The translations under genes and the position numbers were made by a program. A stretch of 64,000 nt of DNA from VXYL01 sp965200375 (GTDB lineage Bacteria; Pseudomonadota; Gammaproteobacteria; Pseudomonadales; Azotimanducaceae): positions 3,534,001 to 3,598,000 of the forward strand of contig OZ241353.1 in the NCBI GenBank assembly GCA_965200375.1, given 5' to 3'. Shown piece by piece: positions 8,739 through 16,518 of the stretch; the first letter of the stretch is position 1, and the number at the start of each line of letters is the position of its first letter. Under the pieces are notes generated by a model. That model was not told the DNA's origin and did not search any database. It saw only the letters and a list, made by a program, of their open reading frames with translations.

Positions 8739-10102
8739 TCGAGGGCCTTGGACGGGCCCTGCCGGCTGCGCGCATCAAGACGGACGCGGAGACGCTGGCC
8801 GTCTGGGGCCGGGACTGGACCCGCAGCTACGCGGTGGCGCCGAGCGCGGTGGTGTTTCCCGAAACCGTCGCCGAGGTCGCCGCCCTCGTCCGGCTGGCGA
8901 ACGAGGCGAATTTCGCCCTGGTGCCCTCGGGCGGGCGCACGGGCCTCTCCGGCGGCGCCGTGGCCAGCAACGACGAGGTGGTGGTGTCCTTCGACCGGAT
9001 GAACCGCATCCTCGGCTTCTCGCCGGCGGATCGGCTGGTGCGCTGCCAAGCCGGCGTCGTCACCGCGCAACTGCAGGCCTACGCGCGGCAGCAGGGGCTC
9101 TTCTACCCGGTGGACTTCGCCTCCGCCGGCGCCAGCCAGCTCGGCGGCAACATCGCCACCAACGCCGGCGGCATCAAGGTGATCCGCTACGGCGCCACCC
9201 GGCAGTGGATCGGCGGCCTCACCGTGGTAGCGGGCACCGGCGAGGTGCTGGAACTCGGCCGCGGCCTGGTGAAGGACGCCACGGGCACGGACTTGAAGCA
9301 TCTGTTCATCGGTTCCGAAGGCACCCTCGGCTTCATCGTCGAGGCGGAGGCGAAGCTCGCCGCGCCGCCGCCGCCGAGCCGGGTGATGGTGCTGGGCCTC
9401 GAGCGCTTCCGGGACGTGCTCAAGCTGCTGCCGGCGCTCCAAGGCGCGGTGGCGCTTTCCGCCTTCGAGTTCTTCTCGGAGCTGGCGCTTGCCAAGGTGG
9501 TGGCGCATCGCGCCCTGCCCCGGCCGTTCGCCCAGGCAGCGTCGTTCTACGTGCTGCTGGAGTTCGATGCCGACGGCGAGGAAGCCGCCCTGGGCGTGTT
9601 CGAGACCGCGCTGGACGCGGGTTGGGTGACCGACGGTGTAGTCAGCCGTTCGGAGGCCCAGGCGGCCAGCCTGTGGGCGCTGCGGGAGGGCATTACCGAG
9701 AGCATCGCCCCGTACACGCCCTACAAGAACGACCTGGCGGTACGCGTCTCGCAAGTGCCCGCCTTTCTGGCGGACGTCGATCGGCTGGTTGCCGAGCACT
9801 ATCCGGATCTCGAAGTGTGCTGGTTCGGGCACATCGGCGACGGCAACCTGCACCTCAACATCCTCAAGCCCCCCGGCCTCGGACAGGAGTCCTTCTACCG
9901 CCGCTGCCATGCCATCAGCCCGAAGCTGTTCGGGGCCGTCCGGCAGCGTGGCGGCAGCATCTCGGCCGAGCACGGCGTTGGCCTCCTGAAACGGGACTTC
10001 CTGGAGTTTTCGCGCAGCGCCCAGGAGCTGGACATCCTCCGGGCGCTGAAGACGACGCTGGACCCCAACGGCGTGATGAACCCGGGCAAGCTACTCCCTT
10101 AG
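8735..10102 (+). CDS. FAD-linked 2-hydroxyacid dehydrogenase (D-2-hydroxyglutarate/D-lactate type)
   Basis: A 455-residue flavoprotein of the GlcD/D-lactate/D-2-hydroxyglutarate dehydrogenase family. The N-terminal FAD-binding domain shows VPSGGRTGLSGGAV near residue 65 and the later GGNIATNAGGIKVIRYG and FIGSEGTLGFI segments. The C-terminal oxidase domain carries the metal and substrate-binding GHIGDGNLHLN and SAEHGVGLLKRDFL near the end, and NPGKLLP at the C-terminus. The GTG start overlaps the pgk stop by 4 bp, so the two genes are translationally coupled. That coupling to the serine/glycolysis branch point suggests D-2-hydroxyglutarate (a by-product of SerA) as substrate, which is inference. 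The 3' end overlaps rpiA by 12 bp in convergent orientation. Confidence 0.9.
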   Translation: MIEGLGRALPAARIKTDAETLAVWGRDWTRSYAVAPSAVVFPETVAEVAALVRLANEANFALVPSGGRTGLSGGAVASNDEVVVSFDRMNRILGFSPADRLVRCQAGVVTAQLQAYARQQGLFYPVDFASAGASQLGGNIATNAGGIKVIRYGATRQWIGGLTVVAGTGEVLELGRGLVKDATGTDLKHLFIGSEGTLGFIVEAEAKLAAPPPPSRVMVLGLERFRDVLKLLPALQGAVALSAFEFFSELALAKVVAHRALPRPFAQAASFYVLLEFDADGEEAALGVFETALDAGWVTDGVVSRSEAQAASLWALREGITESIAPYTPYKNDLAVRVSQVPAFLADVDRLVAEHYPDLEVCWFGHIGDGNLHLNILKPPGLGQESFYRRCHAISPKLFGAVRQRGGSISAEHGVGLLKRDFLEFSRSAQELDILRALKTTLDPNGVMNPGKLLP

Positions 10103-10759
10103 TTCGACGCCCCGGGGCCCGCCGATCAGCACCTGCTGCGGCCGCTGCGCTGCGAAGATGCCGTTTTCCAGAACGCCCGGAATGGCGTTGAGGCGTTGTT
10201 CCAGCGAGTCCGGCGCGGCGAGATCGAGGCCGCGCACGTCCAGGATGTGGTTGCCGTTGTCGGTGACGACATCCCGCCGCACGCGGGCGTCGCCGCCAAG
10301 CCGGCGCAGCGTCCGCAGGACGAGGTTCTGGGCTACGGGCAGCACCTCCACCGGCAGCGGGAAGGCCCCGAGCCGCGCCACCGCCTTGCTGGCGTCGACG
10401 ATGCAGACGAAGCGTTCGGCGCTGGCGGCGACGATCTTCTCCCGGGTCAGGGCGCCGCCGCCGCCCTTGACGAGGGTGCGGTCCGGCGCGACTTCGTCCG
10501 CGCCGTCGACGTACACCGCCACGGCGCCGACGTCGTTGGGATCCAGCACGGCGATGCCGGCCGCGCGCAGACGCGCAGCGGTGGCTGCGCTGCTTGGAAC
10601 GGCGCCCTCGAAGTCGGCGTTGGCCCGGGCCAAGGCGTCGATGAAGAGATTGGCGGTGCTGCCGGTGCCGACGCCGACGACGGCGCCGCCGACCAAGAGG
10701 GGTGCCACCAGGTCCAGCGCCGCCTGCGCCGCCAAGCGCTTGTGTTCCCGTTGGCTCAG
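10091..10759 (-). CDS. rpiA: Ribose-5-phosphate isomerase A (apparent CTG start)
   Basis: Interconverts ribose 5-phosphate and ribulose 5-phosphate in the pentose phosphate pathway. Signatures are GVGTGSTANLFIDAL, YVDGADEV, LVKGGGGALTREKIVA, FPLPVEV and DNGNHILDV. There is no ATG, GTG or TTG giving a full-length N-terminus outside the 6S RNA. The residues encoded from a CTG (LSQREHKRLAAQAAL) align end to end with the start of enterobacterial and pseudomonad RpiA (M-x-Q-D-x-L-K). A GGGGAG lies 6 bases before this CTG. That start gives 222 residues, close to E. coli's 219. A TTG eight codons later (10735) is the alternative. An ATG at 10939 would place the start inside the 6S RNA and is rejected. 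It is convergent with the FAD-linked dehydrogenase. Confidence 0.9.
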   Translation of the reverse strand: MSQREHKRLAAQAALDLVAPLLVGGAVVGVGTGSTANLFIDALARANADFEGAVPSSAATAARLRAAGIAVLDPNDVGAVAVYVDGADEVAPDRTLVKGGGGALTREKIVAASAERFVCIVDASKAVARLGAFPLPVEVLPVAQNLVLRTLRRLGGDARVRRDVVTDNGNHILDVRGLDLAAPDSLEQRLNAIPGVLENGIFAAQRPQQVLIGGPRGVELRE

Positions 10760-10824
10760 TGCCAGCTCCCCGGCGGATGCGCCTGCGCGGAACGCGGTTG
10801 CCGCCGGGACCGGGCGGTGCGGTT

Positions 10825-11017
10825 GTCTCCCGGCTATGCGGCTGCCTGGTAACCCTGAACCGTTCGGTTCAAGGCGGTGACCCGGGCGGCGCCTAAGGCT
10901 TCCCGTGATCCGCGCTGCGGCTGCCAAGGGCATGCGCACCGTCGCCGTCGCCGAGCCCCCTACGGTTTCTTTAACGGCTCAAGGATGAAGCCAAGCTGGC
11001 CAGCATCCCAGGAGACG
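10825..11017 (-). ncRNA. ssrS: 6S RNA
   Basis: A roughly 193-nucleotide RNA that binds sigma-70 RNA polymerase in stationary phase. The 3' half contains GGGAAGCCTTAG and then CCTTGAACCGAACGGTTCAG followed by GGTTACCAGGCAGCCGCAT, closely matching the conserved 3' part of E. coli ssrS. The 5' half contains CCTTGAGCCG, like the E. coli CCCTGAGCCG. The ends pair as GTCTCCTGG with CCGGGAGAC, a 9-bp closing helix with one wobble pair. The position, directly after zapA, is the classic proteobacterial context. A TATACT -10 box sits 7 bases before the predicted 5' end. Exact ends are inferred from the helix. Confidence 0.93.
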
Positions 11018-11023
11018 CCGCCG

Positions 11024-11029
11024 AGTATA
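11024..11029 (-). promoter_or_regulatory. -10 box of the 6S RNA promoter
   Basis: TATACT on the minus strand, between the zapA stop and the 6S RNA, ending 6 bases before the first paired base of the closing helix. The -35 region falls over the zapA stop codon and is poor. Assigned from position and a near-consensus hexamer. Confidence 0.6.
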
Positions 11030-11044
11030 GCCCCGCCGAGGGGA

Positions 11045-11338
11045 TCAGTCGCCAGGCGCCGTCTGCCCGGCGACGAGGGCCTCGTCGACGCGAGCCAGGA
11101 GGGCGCTGGCACCGTGTTCGGCGCGGCGCAGGCGACGGCGCATGCGGCGGTTGTCGTGGGCGATGTTCAGCGCTGCCAGAATGGCGAGGCGATCGACGGC
11201 GTAGATCTGGCCAGTGTTGCGGATCTGCCGCATTCGGCCGTCCAGGTCCTTGGCGGATGCGCGGAGTTCGTCGACCTGGTCCTCGGCGCACCGCACCTGG
11301 TACTCGCCGTCGAGCACCTGCACGCGGACGGTGGCCAT
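11045..11338 (-). CDS. zapA: Cell division protein ZapA
   Basis: A 97-residue FtsZ-associated protein that bundles FtsZ filaments at the division ring. The N-terminal ATVRVQVLDGEYQVRCAEDQ beta domain and the following RIRNTGQIYAVDRLAILAAL-like helix (here MRQIRNTGQIYAVDRLAILA) are typical, with the C-terminal coiled-coil helix after it. It starts 5 bp after the stop of the ZapB-like gene and is followed immediately by 6S RNA, as in many gammaproteobacteria. Confidence 0.93.
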   Translation of the reverse strand: MATVRVQVLDGEYQVRCAEDQVDELRASAKDLDGRMRQIRNTGQIYAVDRLAILAALNIAHDNRRMRRRLRRAEHGASALLARVDEALVAGQTAPGD

Positions 11339-11343
11339 GTCGG

Positions 11344-11565
11344 TCACGGCTGTTGATCGGACGCCTTGAGCCGCCCGATGAGCGCATCGAGCTTGCTGGC
11401 GGCGAGGTCCTTGCGTTCCAAGGTCCTGGCGTGGTCCGCCTGCAGCGCCTGCTGCTGCTCGCGCAGCGTTCTGTTCTCGCGCAGCAGGGCATCGCACAAG
11501 GCGATGAGTTCGTCCACCTTCGCCTCCAAGGCACTGAAGTCGCCGTTTTCGGGGGGTTGATCCAT
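11344..11565 (-). CDS. ZapB-like coiled-coil protein (TIGR02449 type)
   Basis: A 73-residue, almost entirely helical protein, MDQPPENGDFSALEAKVDEL followed by heptad-like repeats (LLRENRTLREQQQALQADHA and ERKDLAASKLDALIGRLK). It matches the small coiled-coil family encoded immediately upstream of zapA in gammaproteobacteria and related to the division-ring protein ZapB. The ATG was chosen so that the protein begins at the conserved coiled-coil part. An in-frame extension upstream has no family likeness. It is cotranscribed with zapA. Confidence 0.82.
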   Translation of the reverse strand: MDQPPENGDFSALEAKVDELIALCDALLRENRTLREQQQALQADHARTLERKDLAASKLDALIGRLKASDQQP

Positions 11566-11670
11566 GATGCTTGCGAGTCTCCGTTGGATTGGAAGCGGAC
11601 GAGTTTGCCCCAACGCCAGTGCATTGGCGAGAGAGCAATGCCGCAGTGGCACGGTGCGCGCCGGTGGCGG

Positions 11671-13353
11671 TCATCCGCGTTGCGGCTCGCCTGCGGGCTT
11701 GCACAGGCGGGGTGCGCCACAGTGCCGAAGATACTCCGCCATGCCGTATAGGAAGTAGAAGCGGTTGTCCGGGGTCGAGGTGCGGGCGTGCCGAATTCTG
11801 GGGGCCAGAACGAATTCGGCCGCGGCTGCGCGCTCGGGCTTGCGAACATGCACGTGGTTGGCGAAGTAGAAGTGCGGGGCACGGCCCACGGACACGTAGT
11901 TGTGCTGCGGCCACGGCGCCGGCCAGACCTGCCCATACGGGAAGATGCTCCTTCCAGCCGCCATGCGTCGAGCGGCGTCCAGGTCGGCGAGCATGGCGCG
12001 CTCCTGCCTCGCCATCTCGGGGTGGCGGTCCAGCTGGCCCATGTGCAGCACCGAGGCCGCGAACGCGAGGCACAGCACTGCCATGGCGGCGATGGCTGCC
12101 AGCTGGCGCAGACGTGTGCGGTTGGGGCGGATCGGCAGCAACAGCGCCAGCAGCGCGAACGCTGCCAGCGGCACGCCGACATGGAACATCGACTCGAAGA
12201 CGTCCCAGCCTTCGAACCGGTGTTCCCGCCCCCACGTCCAGTTGTAGCTGAAGACGTTGCCGCGCATGCCGACCGTCCAGGCGAGCCCGGTGAGCGCCAA
12301 GGGCACCAGTATGCCGCTCGCCGTCTGGGCCCGCCGCCGCACGGCGCTTGCCGCCGGCGCCAGCGCGAGCAGCGCACCTGCGCCAACGACGGCGAAGCCG
12401 AAGGCACCGAGAACCGCCCATCCTCGCCACCACACGTCGACGCGCGTCACCGCATACGGGGCCAGCGCCAGCCCGGCTCGCTGCAGCTGATCGAGCGCGA
12501 ACAGCAGCCAGTTCCCCTCCCTCCGCTCGTAGAAAACGGACTTGGCCTTCATCGACTTGAAGGACGGCAGGTCCCAGACCGGCGTCTCCCCGTCCAGCGC
12601 CAGGTACTCCCGAGCGAAGTTCTGCACCAGCACTGCCAGCCCGAACAGGAAGGCCAGCGCACCGAACAGCAGCAGCCTCCGGAGCTCCGGCCAGTCCCGC
12701 GCAATGAGCGCCGCCGCCAGCCCCAGCGCCACGAACGGCGCCAGGAACGCAAAGACGTGCCAGCCCAGCAGCAGCGCCGCGCACGCCTTGGCCAGCATTT
12801 GTCCGAAGCGCCGGCGTTCGCCGGGAGCGGCCGGAACACCCGGTTTCCCCGGGAAGCAGTAGCGGGCGACGCCGTGCAAGGCCAGCATGGTGCCGAACAG
12901 GTCCACGACGCCTTCGGTGGCGACCATGTCGCAGGCGCGCAAGGCGGTGTAGGAACCGAAGGCCGTCAAGGTCGCCGCCAGCGCGAACCAACGCCGCCCG
13001 ACGACAAGGGCGAGGGAGAAGTACGCGAGCACCGCGGCGCCGGCGTACAGCGCCAGCATGAGCATGCGCGCCGCCTGCACCTGCCCCGCCAGGTCGCCAG
13101 GCTGCGTCAGGATGGCGAGCTTGATCAGAAAGTAGCCCGCCGGCGGGAAGCGGTGGTAGACGTGGCTGTAGACCGGCTCGCCGTCCTCGTTCAGCGCACG
13201 GCGGTAGAAGCCCAGCCAGCCATGTTCCGCGGAGAGGTTCTTGGCAACAGAGAGATGGTCGAACGTAATGTGGTCGTAGAAGTGGGCCTCGCGGTGGAGC
13301 GGCCCCGCCTCCCGGAGAGCCGGGAACAGCAGCGCCAGCCCACCGAGCAGCAT
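11671..13353 (-). CDS. Polytopic membrane protein, glycosyltransferase-C-like (paralogue 2)
   Basis: About 560 residues with many hydrophobic segments, so an inner-membrane protein of roughly ten or more helices. After the first helix comes a long periplasmic-type loop, YDHITFDHLSVAKNLSAEHG, with acidic residues where GT-C glycosyltransferases (ArnT/PMT-like, lipid-linked sugar donors) place their catalytic acid. That assignment is tentative. It is a tandem duplicate of the next gene upstream, with near-identical stretches such as CFPGKPGVPAAPGE and RRFGQMLAKACAALLLGWHV. No standard start lies at the position equivalent to the paralogue's start. The ATG used may remove about 20 residues, and a CTG start is possible. 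Confidence 0.78.
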   Translation of the reverse strand: MLLGGLALLFPALREAGPLHREAHFYDHITFDHLSVAKNLSAEHGWLGFYRRALNEDGEPVYSHVYHRFPPAGYFLIKLAILTQPGDLAGQVQAARMLMLALYAGAAVLAYFSLALVVGRRWFALAATLTAFGSYTALRACDMVATEGVVDLFGTMLALHGVARYCFPGKPGVPAAPGERRRFGQMLAKACAALLLGWHVFAFLAPFVALGLAAALIARDWPELRRLLLFGALAFLFGLAVLVQNFAREYLALDGETPVWDLPSFKSMKAKSVFYERREGNWLLFALDQLQRAGLALAPYAVTRVDVWWRGWAVLGAFGFAVVGAGALLALAPAASAVRRRAQTASGILVPLALTGLAWTVGMRGNVFSYNWTWGREHRFEGWDVFESMFHVGVPLAAFALLALLLPIRPNRTRLRQLAAIAAMAVLCLAFAASVLHMGQLDRHPEMARQERAMLADLDAARRMAAGRSIFPYGQVWPAPWPQHNYVSVGRAPHFYFANHVHVRKPERAAAAEFVLAPRIRHARTSTPDNRFYFLYGMAEYLRHCGAPRLCKPAGEPQRG

Positions 13354-13427
13354 CAGCAGCGGCCCGCAACGGCGCAGCGCCGTGCGGGTCGCAGCGCCGG
13401 CATCGGGGCCGAAGGGTAGGTCTGAAG

Positions 13428-15149
13428 TCAGTACTGTCCCACTATGCGCCGAGGCGGACCTCGGTGCCGGCGGTACTCCTCGATGCGGTACAGCAAATAC
13501 TGGTGGTTGTCGGGCGTCAACGTGTACGCCTCGGGGATCCGCGGCGCCACAACGAACTCGATGGCCGCGGCGCGGGTGAGACTCCCGGTCACGACATGGC
13601 CGGTGAAGTAGAAGGGGTTTCGTCGCCGCAGCGGCATTGGGCCCGGACCGCGCGGGATCGCAACGACACTCCCCTCCGGCAACACGTTTCGAATCGCATC
13701 GGCGTCGGCGTGGAGCGCCCGCTCCTGGCTCGTCGTCTCCGAATCGCGGTGCAGCCGGCCCATGTGGAACGCGGATGCTACGAACGCCAGCCACAGCGCC
13801 GTCACGCAAACGGCCCCGCCTGCCCGGCGCAGCGCACCGGGCAGGCGAGCCGGGGTCCCGATGGCCGGCAGCAGCCCAAGCAGGGAGATCAGCGCCAGCG
13901 GCGCGCCGACGAGGAACATCGCCTCGAAGATGTCCGACCCTCCCACGCCCCTCTCCGGCCCCCACTCGAACAGATAGCTGGTCATGTTGCCGCGCATGCC
14001 GGTCGCCCATACGTGGCCGGTCACCGCCAGCGGCACCAGCGCCAGGCAAGCCGCCCTAGCCTGTCGACGCACGGCGCTCTGCCCCCGGCGCTCGCCGCCC
14101 CACGCCGCGGCGAGCGCAAGGCCGAAGATCGTTGCCAGGCCCAGTGCGCCCACCAGCGTCCAGCCGGCCCAGAAAATGTCGATACGCGTTGCCGCGTACG
14201 GCACCAGCGCCAAGCCGGTGCGCCACAGCTGATCCGCCACGAAGGCCAGCCAAAAGCCCTCGCTATAGCCGAAAAAGGACTTGTTCCGCGCCGAACGAAA
14301 GGACGGCAGGTCCCAGACCGGCGTCCCGCCGCCCAGTCCGATGTGCTCGCGGGCCAGGTTCTGCGCCAGAACGGCCAAGCCGAACAGCAGGACAAGCGCC
14401 CCGAACAGAGCCAGCCTTCGGAACTCCGCCCAGTTCCTGCCGACCAGAGCGGCAACGGCGCCGAGGCCCACGAAAGGCGCTAGAAGCGCATACACATGCC
14501 ACCCTAGAAGCAGCGCGGCGCACGCCTTGGCCAGCATCTGCCCGAAGCGCCGGTGTTCGCCGGGAGCGGCCGGGACGCCCGGTTTTCCCGGGAAGCAGTA
14601 GCGGGCGATGCCGTGCAAGGCCAACATGGTGCCGAACAGGTCCGTCGTGCCCTCGGTGGCGACCATGTCGCACGTGCGCAGTGCTGCGTGGGAGCCGAAG
14701 GCCGCCAAGGTCGCGGCAACGGCCAGCCATCGACGACCGGTGATCAGCGCCAGCGCGGCGTAGGCAAGCACCGCCGCACCGACATAGAGCGCCAGCATGA
14801 GCATGCGCGCCGCCTGCACCTGGCCCCACAGGTCGCCGAGGCTGGTCATGGTGGCGAGCTTGATCATCACGTAGCCGACCGGCGGGAACCGGTGGTACAC
14901 GTCATAGCTCACCCCGCTGTCGTCCACGGTGCGGCGGCGGAAGCTCAGCCAGTCGTGTTCGGCGGAGAGGTTCTTGGCCATCATGAGATGTTCGAACGTT
15001 ACGATGTCGTAGGCCTCCGGCGGCCGGTGCAGCGGTCCGGACTCGTAGAAGAACGGAAACAACGTCGCAAGCGCGGTCAGCAGCACCAGCAACGGCGCGT
15101 TCGCCTCCAGGCGAAGGCGCAGGGACCGCAGGACGGACATCGCGGACAT
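13428..15149 (-). CDS. Polytopic membrane protein, glycosyltransferase-C-like (paralogue 1)
   Basis: A 573-residue inner-membrane protein with a basic N-terminus (MSAMSVLRSLRLRLEANAPL), a first helix, then the loop YDIVTFEHLMMAKNLSAEHD and many further helices. It is paralogous along its whole length to the following gene. Both end with a soluble tail containing a TPDNxxYLLY-type segment (TLTPDNHQYLLYRIEEYRRH). A sugar transfer role is inferred only from the topology and the acidic first loop. No donor-binding motif can be named. The downstream paralogue begins about 75 bp after its stop, so both are probably on one transcript. Confidence 0.8.
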   Translation of the reverse strand: MSAMSVLRSLRLRLEANAPLLVLLTALATLFPFFYESGPLHRPPEAYDIVTFEHLMMAKNLSAEHDWLSFRRRTVDDSGVSYDVYHRFPPVGYVMIKLATMTSLGDLWGQVQAARMLMLALYVGAAVLAYAALALITGRRWLAVAATLAAFGSHAALRTCDMVATEGTTDLFGTMLALHGIARYCFPGKPGVPAAPGEHRRFGQMLAKACAALLLGWHVYALLAPFVGLGAVAALVGRNWAEFRRLALFGALVLLFGLAVLAQNLAREHIGLGGGTPVWDLPSFRSARNKSFFGYSEGFWLAFVADQLWRTGLALVPYAATRIDIFWAGWTLVGALGLATIFGLALAAAWGGERRGQSAVRRQARAACLALVPLAVTGHVWATGMRGNMTSYLFEWGPERGVGGSDIFEAMFLVGAPLALISLLGLLPAIGTPARLPGALRRAGGAVCVTALWLAFVASAFHMGRLHRDSETTSQERALHADADAIRNVLPEGSVVAIPRGPGPMPLRRRNPFYFTGHVVTGSLTRAAAIEFVVAPRIPEAYTLTPDNHQYLLYRIEEYRRHRGPPRRIVGQY

Positions 15150-15267
15150 GGGTGTCACGGGGGCGCAACCAGTGAGGGCGCGAAACCTAACACACGCCCC
15201 GCGGCCTGGGTCCTCTGCAGCCGCACGGAGCGCCGGATCCGCCGGGCATCTGGGATTGCCCCGTGCC

Positions 15268-16122
15268 CTACTCGCGCTCCCTCGGAGGGTTTTCCTCGAG
15301 GATCGCCCGCACCGCAGCCTCAATGGCGGCTACCTCGGCTTCGCTAGGCGCGTCGCGCAGCACGGCCAAGCGGGCGTAGAGTTGGGCCGCGGCGGCATGG
15401 AAGCCGTCCGGCAGACCTGCTGCCGCGAACGTGGCCGCTATTTCCGCCATTTCCCCGGCGAAGCGCCAGGCCTTGGGCGCCGTGGATTTCGCCGCCGCAG
15501 CCGAACGGTCCGCGAGGCCGGGCTGGGAGATGGCCCATTCCTCCAGCAGCGCATCGGCCACGCCGTGCCCTGCGGCCGCTGCCCGCACGCCGAGCAGCAG
15601 CGCGGACAGTCCCTTGGTGTATGCGGCGTAGCACATCTTCAACGCCGATGCCGCGGGGCTGCCGCCGGCCAAGACGCGGGCGTCCACCAGCGTGCCGGCG
15701 AACAGCGCCGCAACGGCCCCCGCCCGCGGACCGGCAAGATAGAGCCGCGTGGCACCGGCGCGCCGGGCCGGCGGGCCGACGATGCCGCCATCGACGTAGC
15801 GCTTGCCGAACAGCGCCTCGATGCCCACCGCCGTGGCCGGCGCGATGGCGTTGGCGTCCAGGAACGTGCCGCCGAAACCGGCCGCGTGGACCTTGGCGGC
15901 GAGCTCGGCCGCGGCGTGCGGGGGGCACACGGAAATAGCCAGTTCCGCTTGGCCGAGGCCAGCAGCCAAGTTCGCCGCCGGGCACATTCGCGCCTCTGCC
16001 GCCCGCCCGGCCGTGGCGGCGCTGCGGCCCCCGGGAACCCAGGCCACTTCGTGCCCGGCAGCCGTCAGGGCTGCGCCGATGGAACTGCCCATCTCGCCAG
16101 GGTGCAGCAGCAGGATGTTCAT
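15268..16122 (-). CDS. NAD(P)-binding dehydrogenase, DUF1932 type
   Basis: A 284-residue protein of the 6-phosphogluconate/3-hydroxyisobutyrate dehydrogenase superfamily. The N-terminal Rossmann domain starts MNILLLHPGEMGSSIGAALT, with PGEMGSSIG in place of the usual GxGxxG, and continues with ISVCPPHAA and FLDANAIAP, the substrate-loop position. The C-terminal helical domain (ALKMCYAAYTKGLSALLLGV, with the lysine expected in catalysis) is of the DUF1932 kind. The substrate is unknown. It is transcribed alone, away from tRNA-Cys. Confidence 0.85.
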   Translation of the reverse strand: MNILLLHPGEMGSSIGAALTAAGHEVAWVPGGRSAATAGRAAEARMCPAANLAAGLGQAELAISVCPPHAAAELAAKVHAAGFGGTFLDANAIAPATAVGIEALFGKRYVDGGIVGPPARRAGATRLYLAGPRAGAVAALFAGTLVDARVLAGGSPAASALKMCYAAYTKGLSALLLGVRAAAAGHGVADALLEEWAISQPGLADRSAAAAKSTAPKAWRFAGEMAEIAATFAAAGLPDGFHAAAAQLYARLAVLRDAPSEAEVAAIEAAVRAILEENPPRERE

Positions 16123-16326
16123 CGTTCTTGCCTCACGACCGTCGCACGTTGTTCCTGTCTCTGGTCTCGGCCAGCAATCAGCGTCCGCCTACTCTGCACA
16201 GATCGTGCATCGAAAGGGCAATCCGCCCAGCGGAGTTCGGTTCTCGCCGGCCCAGCAGAGTCCGCCCTGGCGAACTCGCATCCCGGTAGTTCGTGCTACG
16301 ATCCGGCCGCATTCCTCGGTGCGCTA

Positions 16327-16400
16327 GGCTGGATGGCAGAGGGGCTATGCAGCGGACTGCAACTCCGTGTACGCCGGTTCGAATCCGACTCCAGCCTCCA
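16327..16400 (+). tRNA. tRNA-Cys (anticodon GCA)
   Basis: The sequence folds as a cloverleaf. The acceptor stem is GGCTGGA with TCCAGCC. The anticodon arm is GCGGA-CTGCAAC-TCCGT with anticodon GCA. The T arm contains GGTTCGAATCC. The discriminator is T, followed by an encoded CCA. The short variable region and overall sequence closely resemble E. coli tRNA-Cys. Confidence 0.97.
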
Positions 16401-16464
16401 ACATGCGGCACCACGGCACCCGCGCATGTGCCCCATCGCCAAAGGCGATCTGCTTTGCCAACCT

Positions 16465-16483
16465 CGCGGGCATCGTGCCCGCG
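16465..16483. repeat. Perfect inverted repeat (8-bp stem, 3-base loop)
   Basis: CGCGGGCA-TCG-TGCCCGCG, in the 118-bp gap between tRNA-Cys and the convergent PNPOx-like gene. There is no T-run on either side, so it is not an obvious intrinsic terminator. It could stabilise a 3' end or promote termination from either direction. Confidence 0.55.
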
Positions 16484-16518
16484 GACGAGGGCGTCGCCGT
16501 CCCTGACGCCATGCCCTG

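Noticed and set aside
10760..10939. N-terminal extension of rpiA from an upstream ATG
   Set aside because: It lies inside the 6S RNA and has no likeness to RpiA.
16465..16483. Intrinsic terminator after tRNA-Cys
   Set aside because: The hairpin is perfect but has no T-run on either strand. Kept only as an inverted repeat.
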